Shown one piece after another: positions 25,676-34,578 of a DNA stretch of 64,000 nt. The notes under the pieces are model-generated. The model searched no databases, was not told where the DNA came from, and saw only the letters and a program-made list of their open reading frames with translations. The stretch comes from Thermasporomyces sp040195635 (GTDB lineage: Bacteria; Actinomycetota; Actinomycetes; Propionibacteriales; Actinopolymorphaceae): assembly GCF_040195635.1 (NCBI RefSeq), contig NZ_JBEFTX010000003.1, positions 465,945 through 529,944 of the forward strand, written 5' to 3'. The position numbers and the translations under genes are program-made. Within the stretch, counting starts at the first letter, position 1. Each line of letters begins with the position of its first letter.

Positions 25676-26959
25676 TCAGCTGGCCGGTGTGATCCCCGCG
25701 TAGGCCCGGCCGATCTCGACCTTCGAGCCGATCGGCAGGCCGAGGGTGCCGTCCTTGACCACGATCTCGATCATCGTGACCTCGATCGTGCGGGCGTCGC
25801 GCCTGACCTTGCGGAGCGTGACCTCGGCAGCACCGTCGAGCAGCGAGATCTTGGTGTTGGGTGCCACGCCCAGGGTGGCCAACGGGTGTCCGGCGACCGT
25901 CAGGCCGACGAACCGCGTGCCCGAGTCGGTCAGGGTGATCGGACCACCGTTACTACGCGTGGCCGTGGCCGCTGCGACGAGGGCGTCGGCCCTGATCAGG
26001 CCGCCGAGGGCCTCGATCGAGGTGATCCGCTGTCCCACCTTGCTGCTGGCATCGGTGGCGGTCGTCTCGCCGATCGCGTCCGTCTTGGCCGCGCCGGCCT
26101 TGGCGATGTCGTCCAGGTCGACCGTGGCTGCGGAGTTCATGTCCCTACCGCCGGTGCAGGCGACCTTGGCCAACGCAGTCGCGCCGGAGTTCACCGCTCC
26201 GTTGGCCAGGGTGATCCTGGAGGCGAAGCCCTGCCCCTTGAGGAAGCCGACCGACGGCGCGGTCAGCGCGGCCTTGGAGTTGCCCAGCCACACGTGCAGA
26301 CCCTTGCCTGGCAGCCACGGGTTGTCCGACAGCAGGACGAGGTGGAACGCCGTGGTGATCGCTTCGAAACCGCCGTCGACCGGTCGCTGGATCTGCCGGT
26401 TGAGTTCGACGTATCCGACGTCGCCCAGCAGTGGCAGGGAGAGGTCGATCCGGGTGTTGGGCGCCGGGTCGGCCGCGACCCGCAGGCCGAGGATCCTGAG
26501 GTCGGCGAGCGACGAGGTTCCCTCGGCACTGAAGCCGGAGCCGTCCCAGGTCGTGCGGGTCTCGGACTTGATCACGCCGGAGCTGATCAGTCCACCGAGG
26601 AGGTTGAGGCTCGCGGTGCGCGAGTTGGCGAGCGAGGTCCGCGACGTGTCGGTCTCGATCGACTCGACGTAGGTCGACTGGGCGCCAGCGTTGCCGAGAA
26701 GCTCGGGGAGTACGACCTGTGCGGTCTTGTTGGTGACGACCTCGCCGGGCGCGGTGCCGCACGCGATGTCGCTGTAGGCGGTAGGCCCGCTGCCGAGGCG
26801 TCGGTCGTCTGTGAACGCATAAGAGCCGTAGGCCTGGGCCACGAAGCCCGGCTGGGCATCGTCCGCGTGCGCAGGTGTCGCAGCGATGAGCGTGCCGGTG
26901 GCGACGGCCACCGACGCGAGTATCCCCGTACCTCGACGAGCGAGTGTTGCTAACTGCAT
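25676..26959 (-). CDS. Secreted choice-of-anchor-P-like repeat protein
   Basis: The 427-residue exported protein has a signal peptide at about 1-32 (ATPAHA-DD cleavage region). The mature part contains two related halves (about 40-215 and 225-425), each with a motif of the type TSLANSRTASLNLLGGLISS or TSIEALGGLIRADALVAAA. This pattern is typical of actinobacterial choice-of-anchor P proteins. No LPXTG or membrane anchor is seen at the C-terminus. Role on the cell surface unknown; it neighbours polysaccharide genes. Confidence 0.75.
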   Translation of the reverse strand: MQLATLARRGTGILASVAVATGTLIAATPAHADDAQPGFVAQAYGSYAFTDDRRLGSGPTAYSDIACGTAPGEVVTNKTAQVVLPELLGNAGAQSTYVESIETDTSRTSLANSRTASLNLLGGLISSGVIKSETRTTWDGSGFSAEGTSSLADLRILGLRVAADPAPNTRIDLSLPLLGDVGYVELNRQIQRPVDGGFEAITTAFHLVLLSDNPWLPGKGLHVWLGNSKAALTAPSVGFLKGQGFASRITLANGAVNSGATALAKVACTGGRDMNSAATVDLDDIAKAGAAKTDAIGETTATDASSKVGQRITSIEALGGLIRADALVAAATATRSNGGPITLTDSGTRFVGLTVAGHPLATLGVAPNTKISLLDGAAEVTLRKVRRDARTIEVTMIEIVVKDGTLGLPIGSKVEIGRAYAGITPAS

Positions 26960-27124
26960 CGTCCCCCCTTGAAGGGTGATCAGTGGTCAGACGTGGAAAT
27001 CCACACTTATCGTGATCAGTCAGGCGCAGAGCGTATCTGAGTGGCGGGAATTGGTGCCTGCCAAGTGTCCGCTTGTGACCGGTTCGTGAAGAAATTAGCA
27101 CTTTTGCGACGTAGGCGCGTGATC

Positions 27125-28267
27125 TTATCCACCGAAGTCTGGTAGGCGTATCCCCGCCCCGAGCAGGTCTTCGATCGCCGCGGCACTCCGGGCGGCCGCC
27201 TTGCCGTCGCCGTAGGGGTTCCTCGCACTCGCCATGGCTTCGTACGCCCGGTCGTCGTCGAGCAGCTGAGTCAGCGCGGTGTGCACCGTCGCGCGATCCG
27301 TACCGACGAGGCGTACGGTCCCCGCCTCGACCGCCTCGACCCGTTCGGTGGTGTCGCGGAGGACGAGCACCGGACGGCCGAGGCTCGGCGCCTCCTCCTG
27401 GATCCCACCGGAGTCGGTGAGGACGAGGTGGCAGTCGCGCAGCAACCGCGCGAAGTCGGCGTACGGCAGCGGCTCGACGAGGTGGACGTGGGGTCGGCCG
27501 GCCAGTTCGTCCTCGACCACCCGGCGGACAGCGGGGTTCGGGTGGAGCGGGACCACGATCTCGACGTCCCGGTGCGTCCGCGCGGTGTCGGCGACGGCCC
27601 CGGCCGCGGAACGCAGCGGAGCGCCCCACGACTCGCGCCGGTGGGCGGTGACCACGATGACGCGGCGGCCAGAGGCGACGACCTCTGCCACCTTCCGGTC
27701 GGCGTACGGCAACCGGCGGCCGGCGATCTCGATCAGCGCGTCGATGACGGTGTTGCCCGTGACCACCACGGAGTCCTCACCCACTCCGGCGGAAAGCAGG
27801 TGTGCGCGGTTGGTGGCCGTCGGCGCGAGATGCAGGTGGGTGAGCTGCGTCGTGAGCCGGCGGTTCATCTCCTCGGGAAACGGCGCGTATCGGTCGTGCG
27901 TACGCAGGCCCGCCTCGACGTGGACGACGGGGACCTGGGCGTAGAACCCAGCCAGAGCACCCGCGAAGCACGTGGTCGTGTCGCCCTGGACCACGACGGC
28001 GTCCGGCTCGACATGTCGGATGACAGGAGTGAGCCCGGTGAGGGCGCGCTGGGTGATGTCGGTGAGTGTCTGCCCTTCGGTCAGGATCGCGAGGTCGTGG
28101 TCTGGCGTGATCCCGAACAGGGCGTGAACCTGGTGGAGCAACTCCCGGTGTTGTCCCGTGACGGCGACGACTGGTTCGACCACGGCCGACGACCGCAGCG
28201 CGGAGATGAGGGGCGCCAGTTTGATCGCCTCGGGACGGGTCCCGTAGACCACCATGACGCGTTTCAT
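27125..28267 (-). CDS. UDP-N-acetylglucosamine 2-epimerase (non-hydrolysing, WecB/WbpI type)
   Basis: Interconverts UDP-GlcNAc and UDP-ManNAc, or the matching diacetamido-uronate pair. The 380-residue GT-B-like enzyme has an N-terminal VVYGTRPEAIKLAPLI, then VQGDTTTCFAGAL, the signature HVEAGLRTHDRYAPFPEEMNR and a C-terminal TDSGGIQEEAPSLGRPVLVLRD. Start ATG 28267. Because WbpB-, WbpE- and WbpD-like genes lie downstream in the locus (42385-45249), it could act as the WbpI-like last step rather than as WecB; this is inference. Confidence 0.92.
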   Translation of the reverse strand: MKRVMVVYGTRPEAIKLAPLISALRSSAVVEPVVAVTGQHRELLHQVHALFGITPDHDLAILTEGQTLTDITQRALTGLTPVIRHVEPDAVVVQGDTTTCFAGALAGFYAQVPVVHVEAGLRTHDRYAPFPEEMNRRLTTQLTHLHLAPTATNRAHLLSAGVGEDSVVVTGNTVIDALIEIAGRRLPYADRKVAEVVASGRRVIVVTAHRRESWGAPLRSAAGAVADTARTHRDVEIVVPLHPNPAVRRVVEDELAGRPHVHLVEPLPYADFARLLRDCHLVLTDSGGIQEEAPSLGRPVLVLRDTTERVEAVEAGTVRLVGTDRATVHTALTQLLDDDRAYEAMASARNPYGDGKAAARSAAAIEDLLGAGIRLPDFGG

Positions 28268-28404
28268 CCGCGGGTCAACCCTTCCCCGGCCGTGGTGGCT
28301 TCATGGCCCTGATGGACGGCCCTGATCGACGTCGCCACCGCACGGCCGCGATGGCCTGGCGCCGGCAGCACAGGCTATCCAAGCCGCACGTGGCGGGTAG
28401 GAAC

Positions 28405-28444
28405 GACAATGGCCCTTGGACCAGGACAATGGCCCTTGGACCAG
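28405..28444. repeat. 20-bp direct repeat (two copies)
   Basis: GACAATGGCCCTTGGACCAG occurs at 28405-28424 and 28425-28444, in the spacer 28268-28533 between divergent genes. The spacer should hold both promoters; none is obvious. Confidence 0.88.
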
Positions 28445-28533
28445 CATGAACGCTGGTGGCGGAACGCCTACGGCCGTTGCGCCGTCGATCGTGATGGACT
28501 ACGGCCGGGTGATCTCGCGAGGAGGGCCGTTCG

Positions 28534-29514
28534 GTGTCGAGGCTGCGCATGCTCGGTGCGGTGGGGTTGGCGGCGATGGTGGCGCTCGACGTGGTGCTCG
28601 TCGTTCTCGCGGTACGCCACACCCACGCGGGCTCGCCGGCAATGACCGGCATCGTGGCGACACCCGCGCCGACAGCGAGCCACTCGGCCACGCCGGGTAC
28701 GGACCCCGCTGGCAGCCCGACGGCGACCGGTGACCCGGGGGCGACCGTCCGACCCGCGCTCGATCCGGGTGCGCCGCGGGTCCTCGTCGACATCGGAGCG
28801 GCGGGTGCCGTGGCGCGGGCGGTGACCGGGGCGTGCGGCACAGGCGGCGCGACGATCGCACTGTCCCGCGACGGTGGCGAGTCGTTCCAGCGGGCGAGCG
28901 TGCCGGCCGCGGCGGTCGTCCTGCGGGTGGCCTCTGTCGACGCGGAACAAGCCTGGGTCGTCGCCGCCGGTGCCGACTGCGCGACGCTGACGACCTTCAC
29001 GACGACCGATGGTGGCGGGACGTGGACCCCCTCCAACGGCTCGGACGGGAGCTGGCACCGCCTCCCCGTCGCCGGCGCCCGCATCCACGCGCCGACCGGT
29101 GACGTCGACGTCCCCTGCCCGCGACGGCTAAAGGTGCTGGGCTACAGCACGTTGTCCCGCGACCAGGCGTACGTCCTGTGTGGGAGGGAGGGCGCGGCGG
29201 CAGTGCTGTTGCGGACCGTCGATGGCGGGGCGTCGTGGAGCGACCGGGGTGAGATGCGCGGCGCGGTCGACCTGGACTTCGTCTCCGCGACGACCGGCCT
29301 CGCCGCGGTGGTGGGGGACCGGTCGTGTGCGGGGATCTCCGTCCATGCGTCGACCGATGCCGGAGCGTCCTGGAAGCCGCGTGCGTGTGTCGAGACGACG
29401 GCCGGCGGTTTCCCCGACATCACCGCCGACGGCGACCGTGCGTACCTCGGTGTCGGTGAGGCGTTGTGGTTCAGCGGCGACGGCGGTCGTACGTGGGCGA
29501 GCCGGCCGGCGTGA
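28534..29514 (+). CDS. Membrane-anchored BNR/Asp-box beta-propeller protein
   Basis: The 326-residue protein has an N-terminal membrane or signal segment (about 7-28), a Thr/Pro/Ala linker (about 35-75), and a predicted beta-propeller with five Asp-box motifs: SRDGGESFQ, TTDGGGTWT, TVDGGASWS, STDAGASWK and SGDGGRTWA. Asp boxes are structural and do not prove sialidase activity, and no catalytic Arg triad can be identified. GTG 28534 has a GGAGGG site. A surface or assembly role with the polysaccharide is plausible. Confidence 0.75.
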   Translation: MSRLRMLGAVGLAAMVALDVVLVVLAVRHTHAGSPAMTGIVATPAPTASHSATPGTDPAGSPTATGDPGATVRPALDPGAPRVLVDIGAAGAVARAVTGACGTGGATIALSRDGGESFQRASVPAAAVVLRVASVDAEQAWVVAAGADCATLTTFTTTDGGGTWTPSNGSDGSWHRLPVAGARIHAPTGDVDVPCPRRLKVLGYSTLSRDQAYVLCGREGAAAVLLRTVDGGASWSDRGEMRGAVDLDFVSATTGLAAVVGDRSCAGISVHASTDAGASWKPRACVETTAGGFPDITADGDRAYLGVGEALWFSGDGGRTWASRPA

Positions 29515-29524
29515 CCTGGCCAGG

Positions 29525-30934
29525 TCAGGTGACGCCGACGGTCTCGCCGGGCGCCCGCGACCGCCGCCGCCCGCCCTCGACGCCGTAACCGTAGCCGTAG
29601 CCGTACGTCATCGCGTCCGGCCCTCGCGACGGCGCCATGTTGAGCACCGAACCGAGCAGTCGGGCGTCGACCTTGGCGAGGTTGCCGATCGCCGTCTCGA
29701 GCTGGTCCGTCCCCGTCTTGCCATGGCGTACGACGAGGACCGCACCGTCTGACATCCGGGCCAGGAGCGCGGCGTCGGTGACCGGCAGCAGCGGCGGCGC
29801 GTCGATGAGGACGACGTCCGCGCGGTCGTCGAGTTCGCGCAGCAGGTGTTGCATCGCCCGCGACTGCAGCAGCTCGCTCGGGTTCGGCGGCAGCGGCCCG
29901 CTGGCGAGCACCTGGAGGGGGAGGTCGCCCCACGGCTGGATCGCGTCGTCCGGGGAGACCCGGCCGATGAGGATGTTGGTGAGGCCGACGCCGCCCTCGA
30001 GGCCGAGGTACTCCGCCAGTCGCGGCCGGCGGATGTCACCCTCGACCAGCATGACCCGCTGGCCGGCCTGCGCGAGCGTCAGGCCGAGGTTGCACGTGGT
30101 CGTGGTCTTGCCCTCCGACGGCACCGAGCTCGTCACGACGATCCGCTTCGGGTGTCGATCGACGTCCACGAACTGCAGGTTGGTCCGCAGCTGCCGGAAC
30201 GCCTCCGCCCGTGGTGACCGCGGTTCGATGTGGACGACCAGCGGGTTGGTCTGCGCGTCGGAGTCGTGGGCGATGACGCCGAGGTTCGGTGCACCCGTCC
30301 GGGCGGTCAGCGCCTCGGCGGACTTGACGCTCGTGTCGAGCACCTCACGGAGGACGGCGATCCCCATGCCGAGGACGAGCCCGGCGAGCAGGCCGAGACT
30401 GATCGTCCGGCTCGGGTTCGGCGTCACCGGCGCGCCCGGCAGCGTGGGCGTGTCGATCGTTGTCGCCCGGATCGGCGAGGGCTGGTCGGGGCTTGGACGT
30501 TCGAGCTCCTGAACGAACGTCTTGAACTCCTCGGCAACCGCGCTGGTGAGCCGCTGCGACCGGGTGGGGTCGGTGTCGGTGACGGTGATCTCGAGGAGCA
30601 CCGTCTCGGGAAGGACCCGCGCCCCGATCTTGCCGCCGAGCGTGGCCGGCGACATCGAGAGCCCGAGGTCCTGGACCACGGCGCGGGTGACGGCCTCCCC
30701 GCGCACGAGGTCGGCGTAGGAGGCGGCCCGCTGCTGGGAGAAGAGCCCACCTTGGTACGCCCCCGCGGGGGTGTTGTCGCTCTGGGTCATGCTGAGGAAC
30801 AGCGTGGTCTGTGAGGCGTAGGTCGGCGTCGTCCGGAGGACCACGAGCGCTGCGATGCCGACGGTGACGGTTGTGCAGCAGATGATGAGCATCCACTGCT
30901 TGCGGACGAGCCTGAGATAGTCGCGCAGCTCCAC
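29525..30934 (-). CDS. Polysaccharide co-polymerase / BY-type tyrosine autokinase (Wzz-Wzc/CpsCD fusion)
   Basis: The 469-residue protein controls polymer length and assembly. A Wzz domain lies between membrane helices at about 16-34 and 178-196, followed by a cytoplasmic kinase domain with Walker A (SSVPSEGKTTTT, about 269-280), Walker A' (MLVEGDIRRPR, Asp300) and Walker B (VVLIDAPPLL). The C-terminal Tyr cluster YGYGYGYG (about 443-450) is the expected autophosphorylation tail. GTG 30934 was chosen because it follows AGGAAGG and starts directly at the Wzz sequence ELRDYLRLVRKQW. It is divergent from the dehydratase gene. Confidence 0.94.
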   Translation of the reverse strand: MELRDYLRLVRKQWMLIICCTTVTVGIAALVVLRTTPTYASQTTLFLSMTQSDNTPAGAYQGGLFSQQRAASYADLVRGEAVTRAVVQDLGLSMSPATLGGKIGARVLPETVLLEITVTDTDPTRSQRLTSAVAEEFKTFVQELERPSPDQPSPIRATTIDTPTLPGAPVTPNPSRTISLGLLAGLVLGMGIAVLREVLDTSVKSAEALTARTGAPNLGVIAHDSDAQTNPLVVHIEPRSPRAEAFRQLRTNLQFVDVDRHPKRIVVTSSVPSEGKTTTTCNLGLTLAQAGQRVMLVEGDIRRPRLAEYLGLEGGVGLTNILIGRVSPDDAIQPWGDLPLQVLASGPLPPNPSELLQSRAMQHLLRELDDRADVVLIDAPPLLPVTDAALLARMSDGAVLVVRHGKTGTDQLETAIGNLAKVDARLLGSVLNMAPSRGPDAMTYGYGYGYGVEGGRRRSRAPGETVGVT

Positions 30935-31056
30935 GGGGAGCAACCTTCCTGGGGTCTTTCGGGGACAGAGCGCGAACACGCGAGTTACGCCCGACACCCC
31001 GTGGCCCGACCGCCGGCTGCTGCGCATTCGTCGGCACCGAGTGTGGCACGGGCAAG

Positions 31057-31084
31057 ACCTGACATGTTTCGCAAGACGTCAGGT
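31057..31084. promoter_or_regulatory. Inverted repeat in the kinase/dehydratase divergent region
   Basis: ACCTGAC (31057-31063) and GTCAGGT (31078-31084) are 7-bp arms around a 14-bp spacer, placed between two divergent polysaccharide genes. An operator role is inferred from position. Confidence 0.4.
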
Positions 31085-31119
31085 AACGTCCGTCATCGCA
31101 CGTTGAGGTCCTTATCCTG

Positions 31120-31160
31120 CTATCTCGACTCCTACTATCTCGACTCGTACTATCTCGACG
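31120..31160. repeat. 15-bp tandem repeat in the dehydratase leader
   Basis: CTATCTCGACTCSTA-type 15-mers at 31120 and 31135, then a partial copy at 31150. The array ends about 20 bp before the GTG start of the dehydratase gene, so copy-number change would alter its promoter or leader. Confidence 0.88.
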
Positions 31161-31179
31161 CACGGGGGAGCGTGGTTTC

Positions 31180-33036
31180 GTGGGTGGTGCAGGTCCGGCG
31201 CCGGTCGTGTCGTGGTCGCGCCTGGGCATCGTCGCTGGCGACCTCCTCGCGTGGGCGGGCTCCCTCGTCCTGGCGACGGTGTTCCGTTACGACGGCGCCC
31301 TCGACCGGATCAACATCGGCGGGGTGATCGCCGTCTGTGCCGTGGCCTGTGGACTTCAGCTGGGCGTCGGCCTGCTGGTCAAGCTCTACCAGGGCGGCTA
31401 CCGCACGGCGAGTTTCGACGAGGCCGTCGTGATCGTGGCGTGCGGGCTGATCATCGGGGCGTCGGTCCTGGTCGTCGACCTGGCCGTGCGGCCGAGCCGG
31501 CTGGTTCCGTTGAGTGTGCCGCTCGGCGGCACGATGGCGGCGGTCCTCGCGATGGTCACCACCCGTGGCATCATCCGCGGGCTGCGGGAGGGGACCGCCC
31601 GGCCGCGTAGCGGTGCCAGGACGCTCGTCTTCGGTGCGGGTGACGGCGGCCAGCAGTTGATCCGGTCGATGCTCACCGACCCGGCGAGCCCCTACCTTCC
31701 GGTCGGGTTGATCGACGACGATCCGGGCAAGCGGCACCTGCGGATCTCCGGCGTACGCGTCCTCGGCACGCGGCACCACCTCGCCGAGGTCGCGCGGCAC
31801 CACGACGCCAGCGTCCTCGTGGTGGCGGTTCCCAGCGGACAGGCCGAGCTCTACCGCGACGTCGCCCGGGAGGCTCGCCAGTGCGGCCTCGAGGTCAAGG
31901 TGCTCCCCGAGCTCGCCGAGTTGCTCGCGCCGAGTCACATCTCGATCCGCGACGTCCGCGACATCGACGTGACGGACCTGCTCGGACGCCACCAGGTCGA
32001 CACCGACATCCAGGCGATCGCCGGCTACCTCGAGGGCAAGCGGGTTCTGGTCACCGGAGCCGGTGGGTCGATCGGTGCCGAGCTCTGCCGGCAGATCACC
32101 AGGTTCGAACCGGCCGAGCTGATGATGCTCGACCGCGACGAGTCGGCGCTGCACGCCGTCCAACTCTCGATCAGCGGACGCGCGCTGCTCGACACCGGCG
32201 ACGTCATCCTCGCCGACATCCGCGACCGCGACCGCATTGTGTCGCTCTTCGCCGAACGCCGGCCCGACGTGGTCTTCCACGCCGCCGCGCTCAAGCACCT
32301 GCCGATGCTGGAGCAGTATCCGGAGGAGGGCTACAAGACCAACGTCCTCGGCACGATCCACGTGCTGGAGGCCGCGGCCAAGGCCGGCGTCGAACGCTTC
32401 GTCAACATCTCCACCGACAAGGCCGCGGACGCCACGAGCGTGCTGGGGCGGAGCAAGCGGTTGGCCGAGCGGCTGACCGCGCATTTCGCCGGGTCCGCCT
32501 CGGGCAGCTTCCTGAGCGTACGGTTCGGCAACGTCCTCGGCAGCCGCGGCTCGGTGCTCTCGGCGTTCGCCCGGCAGGTCGCCGGCGGAGGGCCGGTCAC
32601 GGTGACCCATTCCGAGGTGACCCGCTACTTCATGACGATCCCCGAGGCCGTGCAACTCGTCATCCAGTCGGCGGCGATCGGGCGCGGCGGCGAGGTGCTC
32701 GTGCTCGACATGGGTGAGCCCGTACGCATCGTCGACGTCGCCCGCCAGCTCATCGACATGGCCGGGGCCGACGTCGAGATCGTGTTCACCGGCATGCGGC
32801 CCGGCGAGAAGCTGCACGAACAGCTCCTCGGCACGAGTGAGCGGGACGAGCGGCCGTTCCATCCGCTGATCTCCCACGTCGAGGTCCCGCCGCTGGCCGT
32901 GGCCGAGGTCGAGTTCAGCGACGTCCTCGGGGTGGGATCTCGGGCGGAGGACAGCACGGTCGGACCCGCCGAGGACCTGTTAGTCTGCGCCGACAGCGAG
33001 CCGCTGATCACGTCAGACCTGCCGGCACCGAGCTGA
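31180..33036 (+). CDS. Membrane-bound nucleotide-sugar 4,6-dehydratase (CapD/FlaA1/WbpM family)
   Basis: The 618-residue enzyme has about four N-terminal membrane helices (roughly 12-33, 45-68, 79-100, 106-125), a CoA-binding-like domain with VFGAGDGGQQLIR, and a C-terminal SDR domain with the NAD motif TGAGGSIGAEL (about 291-301). STDKAADATSVLGRSKRLAE supplies the catalytic Lys with Tyr replaced, as in FlaA1/WbpM. It probably converts UDP-GlcNAc to the 4-keto-6-deoxy sugar. The GTG start at 31180 is preceded by GGGGGAG. It could feed the aminotransferase at 40982. Confidence 0.94.
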   Translation: MGGAGPAPVVSWSRLGIVAGDLLAWAGSLVLATVFRYDGALDRINIGGVIAVCAVACGLQLGVGLLVKLYQGGYRTASFDEAVVIVACGLIIGASVLVVDLAVRPSRLVPLSVPLGGTMAAVLAMVTTRGIIRGLREGTARPRSGARTLVFGAGDGGQQLIRSMLTDPASPYLPVGLIDDDPGKRHLRISGVRVLGTRHHLAEVARHHDASVLVVAVPSGQAELYRDVAREARQCGLEVKVLPELAELLAPSHISIRDVRDIDVTDLLGRHQVDTDIQAIAGYLEGKRVLVTGAGGSIGAELCRQITRFEPAELMMLDRDESALHAVQLSISGRALLDTGDVILADIRDRDRIVSLFAERRPDVVFHAAALKHLPMLEQYPEEGYKTNVLGTIHVLEAAAKAGVERFVNISTDKAADATSVLGRSKRLAERLTAHFAGSASGSFLSVRFGNVLGSRGSVLSAFARQVAGGGPVTVTHSEVTRYFMTIPEAVQLVIQSAAIGRGGEVLVLDMGEPVRIVDVARQLIDMAGADVEIVFTGMRPGEKLHEQLLGTSERDERPFHPLISHVEVPPLAVAEVEFSDVLGVGSRAEDSTVGPAEDLLVCADSEPLITSDLPAPS

Positions 33037-33092
33037 CCCGAGCGCGGCCGCGACCGCGACGAGGCCGTCGAGGTGGTCGACCAGTGCACAAC

Positions 33093-33118
33093 AGATCGCG
33101 GACCTGTCCGCGATCTTT
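33093..33118. terminator. Hairpin between the dehydratase and GT4 genes
   Basis: AGATCGCGGA (33093-33102) pairs with TCCGCGATCT (33107-33116) around CCTG and is followed by TT. It could terminate or attenuate transcription between 33036 and 33163. Confidence 0.65.
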
Positions 33119-33162
33119 CGTGTCCTGACCATCGACCAACCGCAAGCTCTATGGAATAGGCA

Positions 33163-34578
33163 ATGACCGGTAGCTCCGCACCGCGCAACACCGCATCGAG
33201 TGGGGCCGGATCCAGTGGGGCCGCATCGAGTGGGGCCGGCCCGTCAGGCGACGGTTGGCCGGTCGATGCGGGGCCTCGGCGGCCGAAGGCCGTGCACGTG
33301 TCCATCGTGCACCGTGCCACCGACATCCGGATCTTCCACAAGCAGTGCCGGACCCTCGCTGCCGCGGGCTACGACGTCATCCTGTACGCACGCGCTGAGG
33401 AGGCGTACACCGCGGCCGGCGTACGGGTGCTCCCTGTACCGGCTCCCCGGTCACGGCTGGTCCGTATGACGACGGGCGTGTGGGGCCTGCTGCGGCCGTT
33501 GCTCGCCGAACGGGCGGACGTCTACCACCTGCACGACCCTGAGTTGATCCCCCTGGGGTTCGCCCTCCGGGCGAGGGGGCGGACGGTGGTCTTCGACGCC
33601 CACGAACCGCTTCCCGACCAGATCCTGGCCAAGCACTGGATACCGCACCGGCTGCGGCCAGTGGTGGCGTGGGGGACAAGGTTCCTGGTCGGTGCCGCCG
33701 GTCGGGGCATGAGCGCGGTCGTGGCCGCCTCGCCACTGGTGGCGGGTGTGTACACCGGCGCGCGGAACCTCGTCACGGTCAACAACTTTCCCATCCTCAC
33801 CGGCGGAGCTGACGGTGCCGGCGGGGCTGACGGTGCCGGCGGGGCTGACGGTGCCGGCGGGGACAGGGACGGCCGGGACGGGGTCGGCGGCGAGAGTGGT
33901 GGCGGCGAGAGTGGTGGCGGCGAGGTCACGGCGTACACCGAACGTCCGCGCGGCATGGTCTACGTCGGCGGAATCTCCGACCTGCGTGGCCTGTCGAGCA
34001 TGCTCGACGTCGCCCGGATCGCCGGCCGCCGGCACGGCGAGAAGCTCACCCTGGTCGGCCCGTTCACGCCACCTGAGCTGCAGGACCGGTTGAGCGAGCC
34101 TGACCTCGCCGGCGTCATCGACTATGCCGGCGTCCTTCCCCCCGACGCCGCCCGGAAGCTGATCGGCGAGGCGAAGGTGGGCCTGATCCTGCAACGCGGG
34201 CCGGAGGCGTACAAGAAGAACCTGCCGACGAAGATGTTCGAGTACATGGCCGAGGGGCTCCCGGTGGTGGCATCGGACTTCCCGGTGTGGAGGGAGATCC
34301 TGGCCGAGGCCGACGCAGGTGTGGTCGTCGACCCGGAGGACGGCGAAGCCGCTGCCGAAGCGGTCTCCCGCCTGCTCGCCGATCCCGCCGCGGCCGCCGC
34401 GATGGGCGAACGCGGGCGCCGCGCGGTCCACGCGAGGTACTCCTGGGAGACCGAGGCAGGGACCCTGCTCGCGCTGTACGCCGGCTTCCTCCCCGCCGGT
34501 GCTCGCGCTGGCGCCAGCATGGGACCGTACGCCGGGTCCGACACCGCACCGAGCGGCGCGCGCCGGACGGGTGGGTAG
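33163..34578 (+). CDS. GT4-family glycosyltransferase
   Basis: The 471-residue GT-B enzyme begins its fold at about residue 43 (KAVHVSIVHRATDIRIFHKQCRTLAAAGYDV). It carries VYHLHDPELIPLGFALRARG and VFDAHEPLP, and the C-terminal donor site has TKMFEYMAEGLPVVASDFPVWREIL. Two low-complexity tracts stand out: an N-terminal SGAGS-type pentapeptide repeat (about 13-27) and an 18-bp-encoded Gly/Ala/Asp repeat (about 215-250) in the linker between lobes. The stop is directly followed by the flippase ATG. Donor sugar unknown. Confidence 0.9.
   Translation: MTGSSAPRNTASSGAGSSGAASSGAGPSGDGWPVDAGPRRPKAVHVSIVHRATDIRIFHKQCRTLAAAGYDVILYARAEEAYTAAGVRVLPVPAPRSRLVRMTTGVWGLLRPLLAERADVYHLHDPELIPLGFALRARGRTVVFDAHEPLPDQILAKHWIPHRLRPVVAWGTRFLVGAAGRGMSAVVAASPLVAGVYTGARNLVTVNNFPILTGGADGAGGADGAGGADGAGGDRDGRDGVGGESGGGESGGGEVTAYTERPRGMVYVGGISDLRGLSSMLDVARIAGRRHGEKLTLVGPFTPPELQDRLSEPDLAGVIDYAGVLPPDAARKLIGEAKVGLILQRGPEAYKKNLPTKMFEYMAEGLPVVASDFPVWREILAEADAGVVVDPEDGEAAAEAVSRLLADPAAAAAMGERGRRAVHARYSWETEAGTLLALYAGFLPAGARAGASMGPYAGSDTAPSGARRTGG
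33199..33243 (+). repeat. 15-bp tandem repeat at the 5' end of the GT4 gene
   Basis: Three units start at 33199, 33214 and 33229 (AGTGGGGCCGGATCC type), encoding SGAGS, SGAAS and SGAGP. Confidence 0.9.
33804..33864 (+). repeat. 18-bp tandem repeat inside the GT4 gene
   Basis: About three near-identical GGGGCTGACGGTGCCGGC units encode repeated Gly-Ala-Asp-Gly-Ala-Gly in the interlobe linker. A 12-bp GGCGAGAGTGGT duplication follows near 33888-33915. Confidence 0.88.

Noticed and set aside
31150..32877. 575-codon minus-strand open frame opposite the dehydratase
   Set aside because: Shadow of the CapD/FlaA1 gene; no domain signature, Asp/Arg/His-rich composition typical of antisense frames.
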